Positions 14,778 to 23,118 of a stretch of 46,499 nt of DNA are shown one piece after another. How positions within the stretch are numbered: position 1 is the first letter of the stretch; every line of letters starts with the position of its first letter. The DNA is from CAYPZU01 sp964415395. Lineage in GTDB: Bacteria; Chlamydiota; Chlamydiia; Chlamydiales; SM23-39. The position numbers and the translations under genes are program-made. The DNA is taken from positions 1-46,499 of the forward strand of contig CAYPZU010000008.1 in the NCBI GenBank assembly GCA_964415395.1, in the 5' to 3' direction. The notes beneath the pieces are model-generated. The model was not told the origin of the DNA. It did no database searches and saw nothing but the letters and a program-made list of their open reading frames with translations.

Positions 14778-17283
14778 AGGGGGCGATTCTACTCCCCCCG
14801 GAATAGCGATGGAAGAAAAATTTCTTGGCGATCTCGACCGCGCCGATGTAAAGAACGACGATGCCTGCCAGGGTCCAATAAAAGAGAGCGGGCAGGGGCG
14901 AAAAATGGAAGAGTTCCGCAAGCGGAGAAACGGGGACGAAGAGAACTCCGACTGCCACCGCAAGAACAGCGAAAAGGAGCAGCCTGCCCGGTTTCGACCG
15001 GTAGATCGGCCCGCGGGTACGGATGGCCAAAACGATCAGCGTAGCCGAGAGGACCGATTCGACGAACCACCCCGACTGGAAAAGAGTCTCGTCGGCTTTC
15101 AGAAAATAGAGCAGTACGCCGAACGTGAGAAAATCGAATACCGAGCTGATCAATCCAAAGACAATCATGAATTTCCGAATAAACGGAAGATCCCAGCGGA
15201 CCGGCCGCGAAACCGTTTCGGCGTCGACCCGGTCGGTGGCGATCGCCATCTCGGGAAAATCGGTGAGAAAGTTGGTGAGGAGAACCTGTTTGGGGAGAAG
15301 CGGGAGGAAGTTGAGGAAGAGAGAGGCCCCCGCCATGCTGAACATATTCCCGAAATTGGCGCTCGCCGCCATATAGACGTATTTCAGCGTGTTGACGAAC
15401 GTGCAGCGGCCTTCTTCTACTCCTTCTCTCAACACGCCGAGATCTTTCTCCAGCAGGATCAGATCGGCCGCCTCTTTGGCCGCATCGGCGCCATTTTCTA
15501 CAGCGATCCCGACGTCGGCGCTGTGGAGAGCCGATACGTCGTTCACGCCGTCGCCCAGATACCCAACCACATGGCCCGCTTTTCGAAGAGCCAAAATGAT
15601 CCGTTCCTTTTCGTTCGGTTCGATCTCGGCGAAGACGTTTTTTTCCTGTACTACTTTCAATAGGGCCCGGTCGCTCGTCCGATGGAGTTCTTCTCCTGTA
15701 ATGATCGCAGCGCGGGAGAGCCCGAGCGCCTCCGCCGCATGGGCGGCGATCGAGCGGTGGTCCCCCGTGACGATCTTCAGGGCCACGCCTTTCTTTTTCA
15801 GTTCGGCGACGGCCTCGACAATCCCGGGCTTTACAGGATCGAGAAAATGCAAAAAACCGCAAAGAGTCAGGTATTCTTCCTTCTCTCCTTCTCCAACCGC
15901 GACCGCAAGCGTCCGGAATCCTTCCTGGCTCTTTTTTTCAAAATAGGCTTCCACCGAACTGCGAACCTGCGCCAGCGGGACAATTTTTCCCTCGGCCTCA
16001 GCCTGCGAGCAAACGGCGAGCATCTGGGGGACTGCGCCTTTGGCGATCAGAACTATTTTGCCTTCGCGCTGCAACGCAACGCTGAGCCGTTTGCGGACGA
16101 AATCGTAGGGCGTCTCGGAGATCTTTTCCCAACCCGCCGCATCCAAAGAAAGAGACGTCAAAATCGCGTCGTCGAGCGGATTGGCGTACCCTGACTGAAA
16201 ATGGGCGTTCAAAAAGGCGTAAAGGGCGCAGTTTGCGCTCTCTTTCCCCTCGACTCCGACCGCTGCGTCGAGAGAAATTTTTCCGAGCGTTACAGTGCCC
16301 GTCTTATCGGAGCAAAGAACGTCCATCTGCCCAAAATTTTCAATCGAGGCGAGCCGCTTCACGATCACTTTTTTCTTCGCCATTCTTCTCGCTCCGTGCG
16401 CCAGGTTGACCGAGATGATCGCGGGGAGAAGCTGCGGCGTCAGACCAACGGCAAGCGCCAGAGAAAAAAGAAACGACTCGATGACAGGGCGCTGGAAATA
16501 GATGTTGAAGGCGAAGATCGCGATCACCAGAATGAGCGTCACTTCCAATAGGAAGAATCCGAAGCGGCGCACACCCGTCTCGAAGGCTGTTTCGGGCGGG
16601 CGGAACCGGACTCTCTCGGCCAAATGGCCGAACTCGGTCGAGCGGCCCGTAGCCACCGCGATCGCCGTCCCGACTCCGCTCGCGACCATCGTCCCCATAA
16701 AGAGCGCGTTCGTTCGTTTCAAATGAGGCGTCTCCAAAGGGAGCTCGCCTGGACTCTTTTCAACAGGCGCGCTCTCGCCCGTCAGCGTCGCTTCATCTGC
16801 GAAAAAATGGTTCGCTTCAAGGAGAATGCAATCCGCAGGAACTAAATCGCCTGCGCGCAAAACCAAAATGTCGCCGGGAACCACCTGATCGGCCGGGATC
16901 TCGATCTCCTTTCCCTCGCGGACAACATCCGCCTTCGTCTCGACAAGCCGCAGAAGACCTTCGAGCGCATGGATCGCGCCTCTCTCCTGGAAATAACCTA
17001 AAACCCCGCTAAAAATGACGATGGCGAAGATAATTCCGGCATCGAGCTTTCCGTCGAGAAGAGCCGAAACAATCGCAGCTCCAAGCAAAAGAAGGATGAG
17101 AGGACTTTTAAATTGGCATAAAAAAAGAACCAGCCCCTTTCCTTTTCCGGGAGCCTTGAGGCTGTTCAGTCCGAATTTTTTAAGTCGAACAGCCGCCTCG
17201 CGGGTTGTCAGACCTGTAGGGCGGCTGTGCAGGTGAACGTAGAGCTTGTCTACAGGCCAATGCCAAAAGGCGAACTTATCCAT
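14746..17283 (-). CDS. mgtA: P-type ATPase, Mg2+-importer (MgtA/MgtB) type
   Basis: The 845-residue protein is a complete P-type ATPase: actuator motif TGES at 168-171, membrane segment VGLTPQLLPAI (type IIIB signature before the phosphorylation site), phosphorylated Asp326 in DKTGT, and GDGVND at 577-582. Ten membrane segments can be placed. The sequence around VIVKRLASIENFGQMD is that of MgtA/MgtB magnesium importers rather than Ca or Cu pumps. It is slightly shorter at the N-terminus than enterobacterial MgtA. It overlaps hemE by 8 bases and hemN by 32 bases, so it is embedded in the haem operon, where Chlamydia has no such gene. Substrate is inferred from family only. Confidence 0.9.
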   Translation of the reverse strand: MDKFAFWHWPVDKLYVHLHSRPTGLTTREAAVRLKKFGLNSLKAPGKGKGLVLFLCQFKSPLILLLLGAAIVSALLDGKLDAGIIFAIVIFSGVLGYFQERGAIHALEGLLRLVETKADVVREGKEIEIPADQVVPGDILVLRAGDLVPADCILLEANHFFADEATLTGESAPVEKSPGELPLETPHLKRTNALFMGTMVASGVGTAIAVATGRSTEFGHLAERVRFRPPETAFETGVRRFGFFLLEVTLILVIAIFAFNIYFQRPVIESFLFSLALAVGLTPQLLPAIISVNLAHGARRMAKKKVIVKRLASIENFGQMDVLCSDKTGTVTLGKISLDAAVGVEGKESANCALYAFLNAHFQSGYANPLDDAILTSLSLDAAGWEKISETPYDFVRKRLSVALQREGKIVLIAKGAVPQMLAVCSQAEAEGKIVPLAQVRSSVEAYFEKKSQEGFRTLAVAVGEGEKEEYLTLCGFLHFLDPVKPGIVEAVAELKKKGVALKIVTGDHRSIAAHAAEALGLSRAAIITGEELHRTSDRALLKVVQEKNVFAEIEPNEKERIILALRKAGHVVGYLGDGVNDVSALHSADVGIAVENGADAAKEAADLILLEKDLGVLREGVEEGRCTFVNTLKYVYMAASANFGNMFSMAGASLFLNFLPLLPKQVLLTNFLTDFPEMAIATDRVDAETVSRPVRWDLPFIRKFMIVFGLISSVFDFLTFGVLLYFLKADETLFQSGWFVESVLSATLIVLAIRTRGPIYRSKPGRLLLFAVLAVAVGVLFVPVSPLAELFHFSPLPALFYWTLAGIVVLYIGAVEIAKKFFFHRYSGGSRIAPYGDRSHPSRP

Positions 17284-18292
17284 TAAACCGCTTTACCGTA
17301 TCGACCAAACACTCGACCGCCTCGACGGGAACGTCAGGCTTCACGCCGTGACCCAGATTCACGATGAACCCGCTCTCCCCTTCCATTGACCGAAGAAGCT
17401 TTACAGCTTCTTTCCGGATCTCAGGAATCGGCGCATAGAGGAGATCGGGATCGAGGTTTCCCTGCACGGCGATTCCGCGCGGCACCCGCTCTCTAAATTC
17501 GCTCATCGGCTTCAGCCAGTCGAAGCTGATTCCTGCGGGCCGCAAAGAGGCCAGCTCGTCTGCGCGGAAGCTCGCCCCTCGCATGAACACAATGGCCGGT
17601 TTATCCACCTCGTCGATCATCCGCTTCAAAACCGGGTAGCAAAATTCGATCCAGTGTTCCTTCGACAGAACGTGGGCCCAGGAATCGAAGATCTGCACCG
17701 CTTCGGCGCCTGCCTCCGTCTGCATCTTCAGATACCCGATCGACGCCTCGGCAATTTTGTCCAGGAGCGCCTTCAACGCCTCCGGATGGCGGTAGATCCA
17801 TTTTTTCGTCGCAGGCAAATCGTGGCCGCTGTGCTTTTCGATCAGATAGCTTGCCACTGTGAAAGGCCCGCCGCAAAAGCCGATCAGAGGCACTTCCAGT
17901 TCCCCCCTCAGAATTTCGACCGTTTTCCTCACCGGATCCAGCATTTCGCGCGGATCTAAAACAGGGAGACGTTCGACGTCCTGTACGGAAACGAGCGGAT
18001 CAATGACGGGGCCTTCGTTAAAATCGAGCTTGAGGCCCAAACAAAGGGCGATGACGGTAATATCGCTGAAGAGGATCGCGGCGTCGACGCCGAACCTTTG
18101 GATCGGCATCAGCGTGGCTTCAGCGGCCAATTCAGGAGTAAAAAAAAGCTCTTTTAGTTTCCATTGGCTGCGCAGAGCGCGGTATTCAGGCAGGTAGCGA
18201 CCCGCCTGGCGCATGAGCCAAATCGGGGGGCGGCCTTCATTCTCGCCTTTCAGAGCGTCGAGGAATCTCGTGCAACTTAAAATTTTTCCCAT
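17276..18292 (-). CDS. hemE: Uroporphyrinogen decarboxylase
   Basis: HemE removes four carboxyl groups from uroporphyrinogen III to give coproporphyrinogen III. The 338-residue protein shows the N-terminal signature RPPIWLMRQAGRYLPEYR, the active-site ILFSDI, GFCGGPFTVASYL, FDSWAHVLS and the C-terminal NLGHGVKPDVP. Length is normal. It is the first gene of the haem operon; 59 bases separate it from the end of the upstream outer-membrane protein gene, a stretch containing a run of eight T on this strand (18308-18315 as A) that may terminate the porin transcript. Confidence 0.96.
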   Translation of the reverse strand: MGKILSCTRFLDALKGENEGRPPIWLMRQAGRYLPEYRALRSQWKLKELFFTPELAAEATLMPIQRFGVDAAILFSDITVIALCLGLKLDFNEGPVIDPLVSVQDVERLPVLDPREMLDPVRKTVEILRGELEVPLIGFCGGPFTVASYLIEKHSGHDLPATKKWIYRHPEALKALLDKIAEASIGYLKMQTEAGAEAVQIFDSWAHVLSKEHWIEFCYPVLKRMIDEVDKPAIVFMRGASFRADELASLRPAGISFDWLKPMSEFRERVPRGIAVQGNLDPDLLYAPIPEIRKEAVKLLRSMEGESGFIVNLGHGVKPDVPVEAVECLVDTVKRFNG

Positions 18293-18351
18293 GCCGCCAC
18301 GATATCACAAAGAAAAAAAAGCTCCACCGGGAAAAGATGGAAAGGTTTGGA

Positions 18352-19476
18352 TTAGAAACCAAACTGGGCGTTCAGGGTCAATCCGCTCAAATCCAGGCTT
18401 GCTGAAGAGTTGTAAGCCGCTTGCTTCCCTTGCACTTGGAAGAAATTCGAGAGATTCCAGTAGTAGTTCACTTCCCAGGCAGCGTCCAAATTCACATAAT
18501 AGTCGTGGCATGAGTAATTGAAGCACTTGTTCCACCCCAAGCCTAATGCCATTTGAATCGTAGGGACGAGACGGGTTCTTTTAGGTTCCCGCGTAATACG
18601 AATCAAATTGTCCGATAAAATAGCTCCCCCTTCGGTGTAAAGCGTTATATCATGGTACTCATTAAAGCACTGGCCAAAAAGGAGGGCTGAAGCGAAGTCG
18701 CCAAATAACTCAAACCCGCAATTGCCGAGTTTCCAATCTGTATCCAGACCGAATCTGGGACCGACGCCCCAATAATTCGTCTCATCATTCTGGGACCAAC
18801 CGCCATCGTCAAACGGCATAACATCGTAGAAAAGATCCAAATGGCGGGAAATCCATCCGCCCTGAACGCCGATCGATGGAGTCAGATCCAGCCTTCTGCT
18901 GACTGAGTAGGGTTTGCTGAGTTCGAGATCGAACATATTATAGAGCAATTTCCAGGATGCTTTGGCCGATCCGAGTGAGATATTCGGGATGGTAGTTGTG
19001 TTATCAGAGTTTGTCTCGACATAAAAAGAGGGAACATGGACGCCGCGCAACTCGTTAAGAAGGAAAAGCCCATCCAAAGGACTCCGGGTCACAAAATCGA
19101 CCTTTGTATTCGATTTATTGCGCATCCAGGTCCAATCTGCATTCAGATTCCAGCCGTCGTAGTCTGTGTTCCATCCAAGCCCGACCCGAACTCCAGGACT
19201 CCAATCGAAATTGATGAATTGAATAAAACCTGTATCTTCTCTGTTGGGATTGGTGTTGACGAATGCGAAGGGAAGCTTGGACTGTTCCGGTTTCCAATAG
19301 AGGAAATCTGCCGATGCCTCGAATCCATTGTCGAGATAGCAGCGCGCCGAAGGATTCAGACATTTCTGCATCGGCTTCATCTCTTCGCAGCACATGCCTG
19401 CAAACAAGGGAGCGTTTAAAAGGCTAAAAAAGGCGAGGGTTCTAACCGCCGGTTGAATCACTGAGTTTTTTTTCAT
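18352..19476 (-). CDS. Outer-membrane pore-forming protein, paralogue 1
   Basis: The 374-residue protein has a signal peptide (MKKNSVIQPAVRTLAFFSLL, cleavage likely after LFA), then a cysteine-bearing start (GMCCEEMKPM, CLNPSARC), alternating beta-strand pattern throughout, and a C-terminal QFGF ending in Phe as recognised by the BAM machinery. Aromatic-rich strands (DGWNLNADWTWMRNKS, ISRHLDLFYD) suggest a barrel like the Lpg1974/MOMP-like family that is expanded in environmental chlamydiae. Additional cysteines near CGFELFG, QCFNE, KCFNYSCHDYY could be disulfide-linked in the envelope. AAGGAAG lies upstream of the ATG at 19476; a longer reading from 19527 is unnecessary. It is a tandem paralogue of the next gene. 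Confidence 0.85.
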   Translation of the reverse strand: MKKNSVIQPAVRTLAFFSLLNAPLFAGMCCEEMKPMQKCLNPSARCYLDNGFEASADFLYWKPEQSKLPFAFVNTNPNREDTGFIQFINFDWSPGVRVGLGWNTDYDGWNLNADWTWMRNKSNTKVDFVTRSPLDGLFLLNELRGVHVPSFYVETNSDNTTTIPNISLGSAKASWKLLYNMFDLELSKPYSVSRRLDLTPSIGVQGGWISRHLDLFYDVMPFDDGGWSQNDETNYWGVGPRFGLDTDWKLGNCGFELFGDFASALLFGQCFNEYHDITLYTEGGAILSDNLIRITREPKRTRLVPTIQMALGLGWNKCFNYSCHDYYVNLDAAWEVNYYWNLSNFFQVQGKQAAYNSSASLDLSGLTLNAQFGF

Positions 19477-19587
19477 TCCAGACTTCCTTGTGGTAAAAAT
19501 CAACCTATTACATCCAAACAAAAACATCCCTTAGCTGCTGAAAGATATTCCATCTGGAAAAAAGCAGCGTCTCCGAAAAATCCTCGC

Positions 19588-20697
19588 TTAAAAACCAAAC
19601 CGGGCATGAAGCGTCAATCCGCTGAGGTTCAAGCTTGTTTCAAAATTATAATTCGCTTGCTTCCCTTGGATTTGGAAGAAATTCTGGAGATTCCAGTAGC
19701 AGTTCACTTCCCAGGCGGCGTCCAAATTCACATAGTAGTCGTGGCATGAGTAATTGAAGCACTTGTTCCACCCCAAGCCCATCGCCATCTGGAGGGTGGG
19801 CACGACCCGAGTTCTTTTCGGTTGCCGCGTAATATCAATCGCGGTAACCGGATAGACGGGCGTCGGAATGATTGGTACGACGTCGAGCCTCTCATCAAAG
19901 CACTGTCCGAAAAGAAGCGCAGATGCGAAGTTGCCGAACAACTCAAACCCGCAATTTCCGAGTTTCCAATCCGTATTCAGACCGAATTTGGGACCGACGC
20001 CCCAATATTTGGTCTCTTCGTTCTGGTTCCAATTCCCTTCGGCAAAGGGTTCAAGGTTGTAGAAAAGATCAAGGTGGCGTGAAATCCATCCGCCCTGAAC
20101 GCCGATTGAGGGCGTTAGGTCCAGCTTTCTGCTGACCGAGTAGGGCTTGCTGAGTCCGAGGTCGAACATATTATAGAGCAATTTCCAGGATGCTTTGGCA
20201 GATCCGAATGAAATATTGTCGACCGTAGTCATGCCATCGCTATTTGTCTTGATGTATAGCGAGGGGATATGGACGCCGCGGAAATCGTTAGAAACCGTTG
20301 CTGGATCCGTATTCGCAGTAACGAAATCGACCGTTGTATCCGATTTATTGCGCATCCAGGTCCAATTCGCATTGACATTCCAGCCGTCATAGTCTGTATC
20401 CCAGCCAAGTCCAACGCGAACCCCAGGACTCCAATCAAAATTAATATATTGGATAAATCCTATATCTTCATTTCCAGAGTTCGTATTGACGAATGCAAAG
20501 GGAAGATCGGGCTGTTCCGGTTTCCAGTAAAGGAAATCCGCCGAAGCTTCGAATCCGTTGTCGAGATAGCAGCGCGCCGAAGGATTTAGGCACTCCTGCA
20601 TCGGCTTCATCTCTTCGCAGCACATGCCTGCGAACAATGGCGAATTTACAAGGACAGCGGCTGCGAACGCCGATTTTAACACAAATTTCTTTTGCAC
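19588..20697 (-). CDS. Outer-membrane pore-forming protein, paralogue 2
   Basis: The 369-residue protein is collinear with its neighbour and nearly identical in long stretches: signal peptide then GMCCEEMKPMQECLNPSARC, FEASADFLYWKPEQ, VDFVTA, SLGI-like barrel strands, KCFNYSCHDYYVNLD, and the C-terminal LHARFGF. Differences cluster in short segments that are probably surface loops (after VDFVT, around EPFAEGNWNQNEE, and DVVPIIPTPVYP). Translation starts at a GTG (20697) with GGGGGG 5 bases upstream; no in-frame ATG fits. A good promoter and the transketolase terminator lie immediately upstream, so this is the first gene of the two-porin unit. Confidence 0.86.
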   Translation of the reverse strand: MQKKFVLKSAFAAAVLVNSPLFAGMCCEEMKPMQECLNPSARCYLDNGFEASADFLYWKPEQPDLPFAFVNTNSGNEDIGFIQYINFDWSPGVRVGLGWDTDYDGWNVNANWTWMRNKSDTTVDFVTANTDPATVSNDFRGVHIPSLYIKTNSDGMTTVDNISFGSAKASWKLLYNMFDLGLSKPYSVSRKLDLTPSIGVQGGWISRHLDLFYNLEPFAEGNWNQNEETKYWGVGPKFGLNTDWKLGNCGFELFGNFASALLFGQCFDERLDVVPIIPTPVYPVTAIDITRQPKRTRVVPTLQMAMGLGWNKCFNYSCHDYYVNLDAAWEVNCYWNLQNFFQIQGKQANYNFETSLNLSGLTLHARFGF

Positions 20698-20720
20698 TAG
20701 GCCCCCCTGAGTATGAAAAT

Positions 20721-20749
20721 AATTTACTGCTGGGCAGGAAAAAATTCAA
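20721..20749 (-). promoter_or_regulatory. Promoter of the outer-membrane protein pair
   Basis: On the minus strand TTGAAT (20749-20744) and TAAATT (20726-20721) are separated by 17 bases, a good sigma-66/sigma-70 arrangement, with the GTG start 24 bases further down. It lies just beyond the transketolase terminator, as expected for an independent transcript. Confidence 0.55.
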
Positions 20750-20758
20750 GAAAGGCAG

Positions 20759-20795
20759 AAAAAAAACTTGAGCTCTCCCCGAAAAAAGGGAGAGC
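20759..20795 (-). terminator. Rho-independent terminator of tkt
   Basis: Downstream of the transketolase stop on the minus strand GCTCTCCC pairs with GGGAGAGC (20795-20788 with 20779-20772) around an 8-base loop, followed a few bases later by eight T (20766-20759). Confidence 0.8.
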
Positions 20796-20807
20796 CTGAA
20801 GAAGGAT

Positions 20808-22805
20808 TTATTTCGCGCGGCTGAGGAGGCGCTCGACGATTTCATCCACCGTGAAGCCGTACTCTTGCGCAAGATCCGGCGCGGGAGCCGAGTGGCCGAA
20901 GCTTTCCATACAGATAGCGACGCCGCCCCTTCCGATGTACTTGTGCCAGCCGAATTCAACCGCCGCTTCGATCGCGACGCGGACGCCGAGATCTCCCTCG
21001 ACGATCGACTTCTTGTACTCTTCCGGCTGCTTTTCAAAGAGCGCCCAGCAAGGCATCGAGACGACGCGCACATGCTTGCCTACTTTTTCGAGACGGGCGG
21101 CTGCCTCCATAGCAAGGCAGAGTTCGGAGCCGGTAGAAAAGAGGGTGAAGTCGGGCTTGCCCTTCTCTTTTCGGACGATATAGGCGCCGCGGGCCATCCC
21201 CTGCTCATACGGAATCTGCGTCTCGGCGAGATCGGGCAGGTTCTGCCGCGACAGGACGAGCGCCGTCGGCCCTTTGTACTTGAGCGCAGCGAGCCACGCC
21301 ATCCGCACCTCGTGCGAATCGGCAGGGCGGATCACATGAAGGTTCGGGATCGACCGGAGAGAAGCGAGCTGTTCGACAGGCTGGTGAGTGGGCCCATCTT
21401 CGCCGAGGAAGATCGAATCATGGGTGAATTGATAAATTACATGATAGGGCGAAAGCGACGCCAGGCGGATCGAATTGCGCATGTAGTCGGAGAACGTGAG
21501 GAAGGTGCCGCAGAACGGCTGCATCATTCCTGTAAGAGACAAGCCGTTGGCAATCGTCCCCATCGCGAATTCGCGGACGCCGTACTTGATGTTGCGGCCT
21601 GCGAAATTGCCTGGAGCGATGAGCGGAAAATCTTTCATCATCGTCGAGTCGGAGCCGGAAAGGTCGGCCGAGCCGCCATACACCTGCGGCAGAAGCTTTC
21701 CAAGAACCTGGATCACGGCGCCCGAAGAGGCGCGTGTCGCCATCGGCGACTTGATCTCCACCTTCTTCAAAGTCTCTTCGAGATCGGCCGGCAGATAGTA
21801 GTTCTGCATCCGCTCGTATTCGACGGCAAGATCCGGGTAGGCGTTCGCCCATCTGCGGAACATCTCTTTCCACTCCGCTTCCAGAGCTTCGTCTTTCTCC
21901 AGCTTCTGCTCGAAAAACGTGCGCACCGACTGAGGGACATAAAACTCCTCTTTTGGCAAACCGAGAGCTTCTTTCGTCGCCGCCACTTCTTCAGGGCCGA
22001 GAGGAGAGCCGTGGACTTTATGCGTCCCCGCTTTATGGGGAGAACCTTTGCCTATTACGGTGCGGGCGACCACGAGAACAGGACGCTCCTGCTTCTTCCG
22101 GATCTCTCCAAAGATGGCTTCCATCCGATCGAGATCGTACCCGTCTAAATCATACACGTCCCAGCCATACGCTTTATAGCGCGACTTGGTGTCTTCGGAG
22201 CAGCATTCGGCGAGCGGTCCATCGAGGCAGATATTGTTCGCATCGTAGATCAGCACAAGGTTGTTCAGTTTCAGATGCCCTGCCAAAGAGGAGGCTTCGG
22301 AAGAGATCCCTTCCATGATGCAGCCGTCGCCTGCGAGCGCATAGATTTTATTGGTGAAAAGCGGATATTCCTCGCGGTTGAATTTCGACGCCAGGATCTT
22401 CATTCCGAGCGCCATGCCGACCGCGTTGCCCACGCCTTGGCCAAGCGGCCCCGTCGTCGCTTCGACGCCGTCGGTCACGCCGTATTCAGGGTGGCCTGGC
22501 GTATGCGAATGGAGCTGGCGGAACCTCTTGATCTCGTCGAGCGAAAGTTTGAAGCCGGCCAGATGGAGGCATGAATAGAGCCACATGGAGCCGTGGCCTG
22601 CCGATAAAACAAGCCGGTCTCTGCCTGCCCACTTGGAATTTTTGGGGTTATGGCGGAGCAGGCATCCATAAAGATACGCGCCGAGTTCTGCGCATCCCAT
22701 CGGCATTCCCGGGTGGCCCGAGTTCGCTTTTTGCACTGCGTCGATTGAAAGCGCCCGGATCGTCCCTGCGATCTTCCCAAGCTGCTTCTTAAGATCTTCG
22801 TCCAT
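20808..22805 (-). CDS. tkt: Transketolase
   Basis: Transketolase moves two-carbon units in the non-oxidative pentose phosphate pathway using thiamine diphosphate. The 665-residue protein shows NSGHPGMPMG at the start, HSHTPGHPEYG, the TPP motif GDGCIMEGISSEA...LVLIYDAN, GSADLSGSDST, and DSIFLGEDGPTHQPVEQLA with the C-terminal SRQNLP. Length is normal. AAGGA lies 6 bases before the ATG at 22805; upstream in-frame ATGs at 22811 and 22883 are less well placed. In Chlamydia the equivalent gene lies next to alaS, as here, but the cloverleaf palindrome at 22889 now separates the divergent pair. Confidence 0.96.
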   Translation of the reverse strand: MDEDLKKQLGKIAGTIRALSIDAVQKANSGHPGMPMGCAELGAYLYGCLLRHNPKNSKWAGRDRLVLSAGHGSMWLYSCLHLAGFKLSLDEIKRFRQLHSHTPGHPEYGVTDGVEATTGPLGQGVGNAVGMALGMKILASKFNREEYPLFTNKIYALAGDGCIMEGISSEASSLAGHLKLNNLVLIYDANNICLDGPLAECCSEDTKSRYKAYGWDVYDLDGYDLDRMEAIFGEIRKKQERPVLVVARTVIGKGSPHKAGTHKVHGSPLGPEEVAATKEALGLPKEEFYVPQSVRTFFEQKLEKDEALEAEWKEMFRRWANAYPDLAVEYERMQNYYLPADLEETLKKVEIKSPMATRASSGAVIQVLGKLLPQVYGGSADLSGSDSTMMKDFPLIAPGNFAGRNIKYGVREFAMGTIANGLSLTGMMQPFCGTFLTFSDYMRNSIRLASLSPYHVIYQFTHDSIFLGEDGPTHQPVEQLASLRSIPNLHVIRPADSHEVRMAWLAALKYKGPTALVLSRQNLPDLAETQIPYEQGMARGAYIVRKEKGKPDFTLFSTGSELCLAMEAAARLEKVGKHVRVVSMPCWALFEKQPEEYKKSIVEGDLGVRVAIEAAVEFGWHKYIGRGGVAICMESFGHSAPAPDLAQEYGFTVDEIVERLLSRAK

Positions 22806-22888
22806 AACCATTCCTTTTTTTAAAACCTCTATTTTGATCCACCTGCCCCTATCCCCGCAACAAGAACCTTCTCTCAAAAGCAACTAGA

Positions 22889-22963
22889 GCGCCGGGTGCG
22901 AACGGAGTTCGCCGATGCGCCAGCGGCGCATCCAGCCCCATTTTATGGGGGTGGACCCGGCGC
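22889..22963. repeat. 75-nt four-way-junction palindrome (cloverleaf)
   Basis: An outer 9-bp perfect stem, GCGCCGGGT (22889-22897) with ACCCGGCGC (22955-22963), encloses three perfect hairpins with 3-base loops: GCGAAC/GTTCGC (22898-22912), GATGCGCC/GGCGCATC (22914-22932) and CCCCAT/ATGGGG (22936-22950). Almost every base is paired. Loops of three bases and the lack of T-loop or anticodon features exclude a tRNA. It lies between divergent tkt and alaS. A dispersed palindromic repeat or a structured leader for tkt are the likely meanings. Confidence 0.8.
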
Positions 22964-22992
22964 CCCCCCTCTTTTTATCCTGTCTATCCTTA

Positions 22993-23009
22993 GGCTCGCA
23001 GCGCGAGCC
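22993..23009. repeat. Short hairpin GGCTCG/CGAGCC
   Basis: A 6-bp perfect stem with a 5-base loop (CAGCG) 29 bases beyond the cloverleaf in the tkt-alaS space. It is flanked by ATCCTGTCTATCC on the left and AATCCTGTCC on the right, which resemble fragments of the GACAGGAT motif seen in two other intergenic repeats of the window. Confidence 0.45.
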
Positions 23010-23064
23010 GTCATCCTCCGAATCCTGTCCTTTTCTTTTCTGCCAATCCCGCTCCTCCCCGCCA

Positions 23065-23094
23065 TTGACTTATCGGGCGATCTTCCAGTAGACT
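23065..23094 (+). promoter_or_regulatory. Promoter of alaS-mfd
   Basis: TTGACT (23065-23070), 18-base spacer, TAGACT (23089-23094); the start codon of alaS follows 24 bases later with AAAGGA as ribosome-binding site. Confidence 0.55.
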
Positions 23095-23118
23095 AGCCTG
23101 TCTATTCAAAGGACTTTT

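Noticed and set aside
14778..14963. 62-residue N-terminal extension of hemN
   Set aside because: It lies wholly within the end of the P-type ATPase gene and has no HemN homology.
20865..22148. 427-codon open frame on the plus strand
   Set aside because: It lies antisense to transketolase, whose motifs are complete; the long frame follows from GC-biased third positions.
22889..22963. tRNA-like cloverleaf of tRNA length (75 nt)
   Set aside because: All three hairpin loops have 3 bases, there is no 7-base anticodon loop, no TTC-containing T-loop, and the outer stem has 9 bp.
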